64,000 nt of DNA from Bolinopsis microptera. Taxonomy: Eukaryota; Ctenophora; Tentaculata; Lobata; Bolinopsidae. Positions within the stretch are counted from its first letter, which is position 1. Each line of letters opens with the position of its first letter. Positions 58,897-64,000 of the stretch are shown here, one piece after another. Where the stretch lies: assembly GCF_026151205.1 (NCBI RefSeq), contig NC_087078.1, positions 5,039,675-5,103,674 on the forward strand. Reading direction: 5' to 3'. The position numbers and the translations under genes are program-made. The notes beneath the pieces were generated by a model, which did no database searches, was not told the origin of the DNA, and worked only from the letters and a program-made list of their open reading frames with translations.

Positions 58897-59657
58897 TACC
58901 CCATATCCACAAAGTTGGCAAACTCACCAGATATCTGGGAGGAAATTTGGGAAGAATGAGGAAATTTTTGGCATCTGAGAGGAAATTTCTTGGTTAGCGA
59001 CTGACAATTGCAGTCCGCAAAGAGCAGTTCAATCATTGGGTATCGAGAGGAAATTTTTCCTCTCTAAATGACTTAAAATTAGTGCCATCTTTAATTTTAA
59101 TTTGTCCAATGTTTTAAATCCAAAATATTACCGAGTGTCTAATCAACTACTTTGAACCTTCTCTATTGATATCCTATTGGTCTATCAGTATCATATAATC
59201 CAGTTAAAAATTTTCCGGATGCTGCACCCCCTGCCCTCTCAAAATATTACTAATAACCAAGTGTCTAATCAACTGTTTTGAACCTTCTGTATTGATATCC
59301 TATTGGTTTAGCATATAATCCAGTTAAAATTTTCCGGGGGCTGCGCCCCCGAGCCTTCTTAAAATATTACTAATAACCAAGTGTCTAATCAACTGTTTTG
59401 AACCTTCTGCATTGATATCCTATTGGTTTAGCATATAATCCAGTTAAAATTTTCCGGGGGCTGCGCCCCCGAGCCCCTGCCGCAGTAGCCTCGGAGCCGG
59501 TACTTCACGATGACTCCTCGCCCACCCCTTCTAAAAATCCTGCGCACGCCCCTGTTGGAATTGGAAAAGTAACTTAGCCGCTGCGAGCGAAGCGAGCGGG
59601 CCACAGAAGGGTCTGAAAATAGGTTTGGGAGGAAATTTTTAATTATGTGGATATGGG
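58897..59657 (+). mobile_element. 761-bp element with 12-bp TIRs, 8-bp TSD and about 120-bp tandem units
   Basis: The ends CCCATATCCACA / TGTGGATATGGG are perfect. The flanks are a perfect CCTCCTAC duplication (58889-58896, 59658-59665), again hAT-like. The interior has three tandem units of about 120 bp (59131-59475), each ending in AAAATTTTCCGGGGGCTGCG and a GC hairpin related to the WDR47 intron repeat. The short sequence GAGGAAATTT recurs near both ends. No coding capacity. Confidence 0.88.
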
Positions 59658-59729
59658 CCTCCTACACGAGGAATTCTTAACACGTGGCTACATCACGAGT
59701 TACCTCCTCACTGTTCCTCTGTTTCCACT

Positions 59730-60611
59730 TCTGCTGCTTTACTGATGGATCCCGCCTCAATAACAGGCTCAATAACAAAACAGCCTCAATAACAAAACAG
59801 GCTCAGCACTTGTGGTATACTCCATGCATGACGTAGACCCCTTAGCTGCATTCAAATGGAGACTGGGTGACCACAACACCGTTTTCCAAGCCGAAATGAT
59901 GGCCATAAGAGAAGCTTGCGCATGCCTTCGCTCCCTGCCCTGTCAGAACGCATCAGTAGCCATCTTCACAGACTCACTTCCTGCAGTTCATGCCCTATCT
60001 GCCGACGCCTCGTCTAGCCCATTATGCATCGAAACAAGAAAAGAACTAGATATGCTCACATCATTTTGCTCTTTTGTTTCCCTAACATGGATAAGAGGAC
60101 ACTCAGGTATAAGAGGTAACGATCTGGCTGACACTCTTGCGAAGGAAGGGACCACCTGCAGCTCCATTAAAACAGTTCCTCTTCCCGTAAGCCATTCAAG
60201 AAGACACTGCGAGATAACGGCTTTACCTCCAGAGTCAATAACTGGTCTGACTCCACTTCCTCTAACCCTCTACTCTCCCTACTTACCCACTACTCCTTAC
60301 CACAGCACTTTAATTTCTTCAGGTCTCTTAACAGGCGTAACTCTCGCATTATTACTGCTTTTCTGGATAACTGTGCACCACTTCAAGCCTTTCTGAACAT
60401 AATAGACGTCACGATCAACCCTAATTGTTCGTACTGTTTCTCTGGACGCCAAGACAATTACCACGTTCTCTTTTTCTGCCCAGCCCTAGAGTTCGATAGG
60501 CTAAAACACCTCGGCTCCTCTCCTCACCTAGCAGATTTTAACAGCATCTCACCCCATTCTTTACTCAAGTTCCTCCTTAGCATTCCCCTTTACCTGAGAT
60601 TCGCAGAATGA
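59730..60611 (+). pseudogene. LINE 3' fragment: RNase H domain and zinc-knuckle end
   Basis: RNase HI catalytic pattern: FTDGSR (about 59734), AEMMAI, FTDSLPAV, then WIRGHSGIRGNDLADTLAKE. After a frameshift between about 60190 and 60330 the C-terminal CSYCFSGRQDNYHVLFFCP zinc-like motif follows, with stop TGA at 60611. This is the usual end of ORF2 in Jockey/I-type LINEs with RNase H. A short internal triplication (CAATAACAAAACAG) disrupts the first block. It is 3'-only, with no reverse transcriptase in the window. Confidence 0.75.
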
Positions 60612-61620
60612 CATTGTTTTGACATTACTTATGTTTACCATGTGTTCATTTATATTATTACTCATTAAACCATTAGATACCCCACAACTATCACTTGTTA
60701 AACCTCATCTCTTATCCATCATGCAATTGCGCCTATGATCCTACCACCTCCCACAACAAGAGTTTGTAACCAGCAACGTGGTCAAAGGACTCACAGAATC
60801 TCAACAACACGGAAGATACTCTCTCCTATTCTCAAACCACAGGTAAGTCAGGCAGTGGTTCACACTCTGTTGATATCTCACTAGTGAGATTTGTCGTTTC
60901 TCACCATTCTTAAAGTCGAGTGTGTCCCACAACCAAGCACTCTGCCTAGAAGTCCTACATTATATAATTTTATATAATGAGCTGGACATAAGTGGCAAGT
61001 AGCTCTTGAAAACAAACAAACAAACAAACAAACAAACAAATTGGGCCTCATAGAAACGTTTGTATTGTACAGTGTACACACACTTTCCTTCTCTTTACAA
61101 GAGAGGTTGTCACACACTGAGATTATGTGTAAAGGGTACACTGAATGTGTTATAAATATGTAAAAAATGTACATTGTATAGACTGTACAGTGTACATTAT
61201 ATTTGATACGCTCTACCGTATACGTATCAAGTATAATCTATGGTGTTGTGCCAATAAGTACATTAGACCGATAATACTGTACATTGTGGTATTTGTAATT
61301 AAGAACATAAGGCTTGTATTGCTATGAAACAAAGCTATAATTATATCCCATGATTCAGAAGCCTCGCTTAACGGTTTATACACTTTCACTTGTAGTGCTA
61401 AATTTGATTATAATGAAATGTCCATTTTTTTGCTGCATCTTAATCAATTCCAGGAGAATGTTCATTGCATCTTCAAGCATGCATCTTGTAGATTTGTATT
61501 CACAATAATCAAGGTGAGCATCTTCTCAGTGGAGTCATCTGATGGATTTGAAAGACTTTGGTTGAACTCTGTTGATCATTGAGTATATCATAGAAGAAGT
61601 TCCTTAATTCTCAGTTACCT
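60612..61620. other. gene-free stretch
   Basis: Contains an AACA tetranucleotide run (about 61012-61040) and TGTACA-rich palindromic sequence at 61160-61280. No coding exon was found. Confidence 0.5.
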
Positions 61621-63450
61621 TTTTGAAAAGTTGTAAAAAAGAATATGTATTGAATCAAAATGGATTTCTTTCCCACTTTAGAAGATTCGAGATTCGCCAG
61701 ATGAAACTATTGAAGTCTTACATCATAGTTGTGAACAGTCTCATAAATGTCACACATTCAATCACAGTCAAAAAATCGAACTTGCCAAAAAGTTTGAGTT
61801 TGATAACTACACTGCTGCACGAAGCATGCAGATTGATGAAAATGCTTATTGTGTCTGGAATGCTGAATTTTGAGTTCAGGGCTTTTATGACAAATCTTTT
61901 CAACGTTACTCCACTTGTTGGCTTAGAATTCTTGTCCTCATTCAATGGACTCAATTATTATCTCACCCAATATATGTGATATTCAACACAGAAGTGAGCT
62001 TAGCTGCAGTATTCCCATATGATCTGTCCTGGAAATTATCAATAGTCATCAAGGGGTTTCAGAAAGTTTGCATAAAGGAAATACCTATCATCGTGTTTTA
62101 ATATACAAGGAGTTTGCATTCAAAAAGATTACTAAACATTGAGAAATGGTTCTGTGTCATAATTCAGATTATAGTGAGAATATACAGTTATGTAGGGACG
62201 CATATGCACCTCCAACTTAATGATACATTGCAACAGATGCAAATGACTGCATTTCATCAAAGTTGTTGAGTACATCTACAATTGATTTGAGTTGTATGTG
62301 TAACAAAGTCTTTTTCATCATCAAAGTTGGCAACTTCTTGAGAAACTCAAAAAATGAGATTCTTTAACAGATATGGATTAAAGAACCCATCAGTATAACA
62401 TGTAAAAGAGATTATTGAGGATACTTTTGAATGCTAGATTTCAAAAAAGACTCATATTTTCCTCTTTAAAAATCAAAATTTGATGTATTGTATTTGCTTC
62501 AATTTGATCATTAGCACAGGATGGCAGCTCATACATTTTGGCATCGGCAGCAAGTCAACAGCTTTGGAGTCAATCAAGGTAAAAAAAAAATATTAAGAAT
62601 CCTTTCTGTTTTGACCTCATGGGTGAATACGACACTCAGAACCGGAGCCATCCTTCAATCTAACATGGTAATTCGTCACAACTGTCCAGAAAATATTGCT
62701 TTTCTTATCTGTAAAGGTTTTACTTCCACCAAAGATATCTGTTCTCCCAGATTGAAGAGAATCTCTTGGGCTTTCAAGATCGTTGGCAGGCACTCATATT
62801 GTGGTTTAAATTCAGGCAGATGCTTGAATGTCCCTGATTAATGCTGTTTTACCGGATCCCTTTGGACCTAGTAATGAAATTTCGTTTATTTGATGACTGA
62901 AAATACTGCACTATTTCGTTGACCAGTTTTGCGTGTGTATGTGGCTGGTCTGTGACACAATGCTCATTCTCGAGAGAGCAAACCATCTGGAATACTTGTG
63001 CAGTCAAGATGGAGCTGTGTCCGTTTCAGTAGAAAACATACAAGAATGAATTCACCGGAGAGAATCCACAATGAAAGATTGCGCCACATTCATCGCTCAG
63101 AATCCTACGAATTTATGCAATGCATCTGTGGAGACTTATTTTAAAAATATCTAGCAACAGGCAGACACTGATTATGTTAACATCTGATGCTGCATTACCA
63201 AGGTAAAGATGCATAGTATGCAAAATGATTCTTCTTAATTGAATTGAATTTCCTCTTTGTTGACATTAGAGTTGATGAGGTTTGCATTGAAGGATTGCAC
63301 CTTGTTTGCAGCATTCATTCTTTTGTTCACATATACATATTTCTAGATGAAATATTGAAATTGTTAGGCATGAAACATGCAATGAATTTTGAAATTATTT
63401 TCAATATAGTTCATTCAGATAGGGAGAAATTAAGAATCTGATGAAAAAAC
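61620..63450 (-). pseudogene. decayed region with a P-loop (AAA+-like) relic
   Basis: On the minus strand around 62680-62960 a broken reading gives THAKLVNEIVQYFQ, then LLGPKGSGKTALIRDI (Walker A), then in shifted frames RDSLQSGRTD. The order resembles the AAA+ region of VWA8-like proteins (Walker A followed by a RDLLQQR-type block). Stops and shifts are frequent and it is not a working gene. The strand of the flanking parts is uncertain: around 61686-61872 the plus strand reads more coherently (ELAKKFEFDNYTAARSMQ). Confidence 0.3.
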
Positions 63451-64000
63451 AGTACACAATTAAGGGTGTTTAAAAGCCAAAATTTGTAAATTTAAACTCG
63501 AGAATTTACCATATACTTTTGTTGTGGCAAGGGGAATATTTCCGAAATTATTTGCCAGAAAGCAATTTGTAAGCCAAAATCAAAAGCTCTGTGGAGTATA
63601 AAATGTTGCAACTGCACTGGGGCAAGTAAATAAAGTCAAGCTCACAGTCACCCTCTGGACAGATGGCACAAGTAGTAAGTAGGGTGAACCTGCTTCTTTG
63701 ATTTTTAGGGCCTGTCAGCTGGGGTGGTCCTGTAGCTGTGGGTCGCTTGAAGGGACTTCTTAATCGGAAGAGTCCTGCTTGTGCCATCAATCCCTGAGGG
63801 TCGCGCTTTAACTCCTCTGTGTCAGCAGATCCGGCTGATGTTTTTGTATTTTAATACAGCTCTTTTTGACTACCTCTTTTTCTTTTCCTTAAAAATCTCT
63901 ATACTTGGATTTTCGAATCTGAGCTTTTATTTCAATAAGTGCTCTCCTAATCTTTGTAGAAAAAACACTCTTGAATTGTGATGGGATTATTTGGTGAGGT
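63451..64000. other. unassigned right edge
   Basis: A minus-strand open stretch at 63548-63790 matches nothing I recognise. Nothing else was supported. Confidence 0.4.

Noticed and set aside
63548-63790. 80-codon minus-strand open frame at the right edge
   Set aside because: No recognisable motif; a Cys pair (CAIC...CEL) is too little to call a zinc finger.

Overview
The window is AT-rich, intron-bearing animal DNA. Five conserved metazoan genes can be read exon by exon: WDR47 (3' half), CNOT7/CAF1, TANGO6, MRPS2 (in two separated pieces) and SLC39A9. There is also a divergent bHLH-PAS gene and a tRNA-Ile. Repeats, short MITEs and LINEs make up most of the remaining sequence. Four coding starts sit just after a splice-acceptor-like AG (2, 3 and 8 nt away for three of them). 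This fits an animal that uses spliced-leader trans-splicing, and a cnidarian or other aquatic invertebrate is my guess. The taxon is inference; nothing here fixes it.

Layout. 1-3.9 kb: tRNA-Ile, then the last six exons of WDR47 (+), whose introns carry several satellites and a cluster of RFX X-box-like palindromes. 3.9-14 kb: repeat-rich. It holds ultrashort units flanked by target-site duplications (TSDs), one of them split by a 5'-truncated CR1-like LINE (SGNH-type ORF1 remnant plus PHD/endonuclease/reverse-transcriptase ORF2), and an older retroelement split by a hAT-like MITE. 14.2-15.3 kb: intronless bHLH-PAS gene (+). 15.3-19.8 kb: no genes, several inverted-repeat elements. 19.8-23.1 kb: CNOT7 (+), seven exons. 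23.26-27.14 kb: a TIR-bounded element with about 380-bp terminal inverted repeats and a broken gene (-) for a protein with a FEN1/PIN-like nuclease region and a CXC cysteine-rich tail. 27.9-30.7 kb: intronless TANGO6 (+). 31.1-31.9 kb: first two coding exons of MRPS2 (+). 32-46 kb: low-complexity arrays and MITEs. 46.6-51.5 kb: SLC39A9 (-), seven exons. 52.2-52.7 kb: last two coding exons of MRPS2, on the minus strand. 53.8-64 kb: two elements with 8-bp TSDs, a TIR element with a decayed DUF7869-like gene, a LINE RNase H relic and a decayed P-loop relic.

The main observations are: (1) two families of roughly 75-92 bp units with 8-11 bp TSDs and a terminal hairpin, which match no element class I know; (2) the long-TIR element encoding a FEN-like nuclease with no recognised transposase; (3) MRPS2 split between opposite strands 20 kb apart, with its middle exons missing, implying an inversion or an assembly error; (4) a five-copy X-box cluster inside a cilium/microtubule gene; (5) splice-acceptor placement suggesting trans-splicing and a possible TANGO6-MRPS2-SLC39A9 gene cluster.
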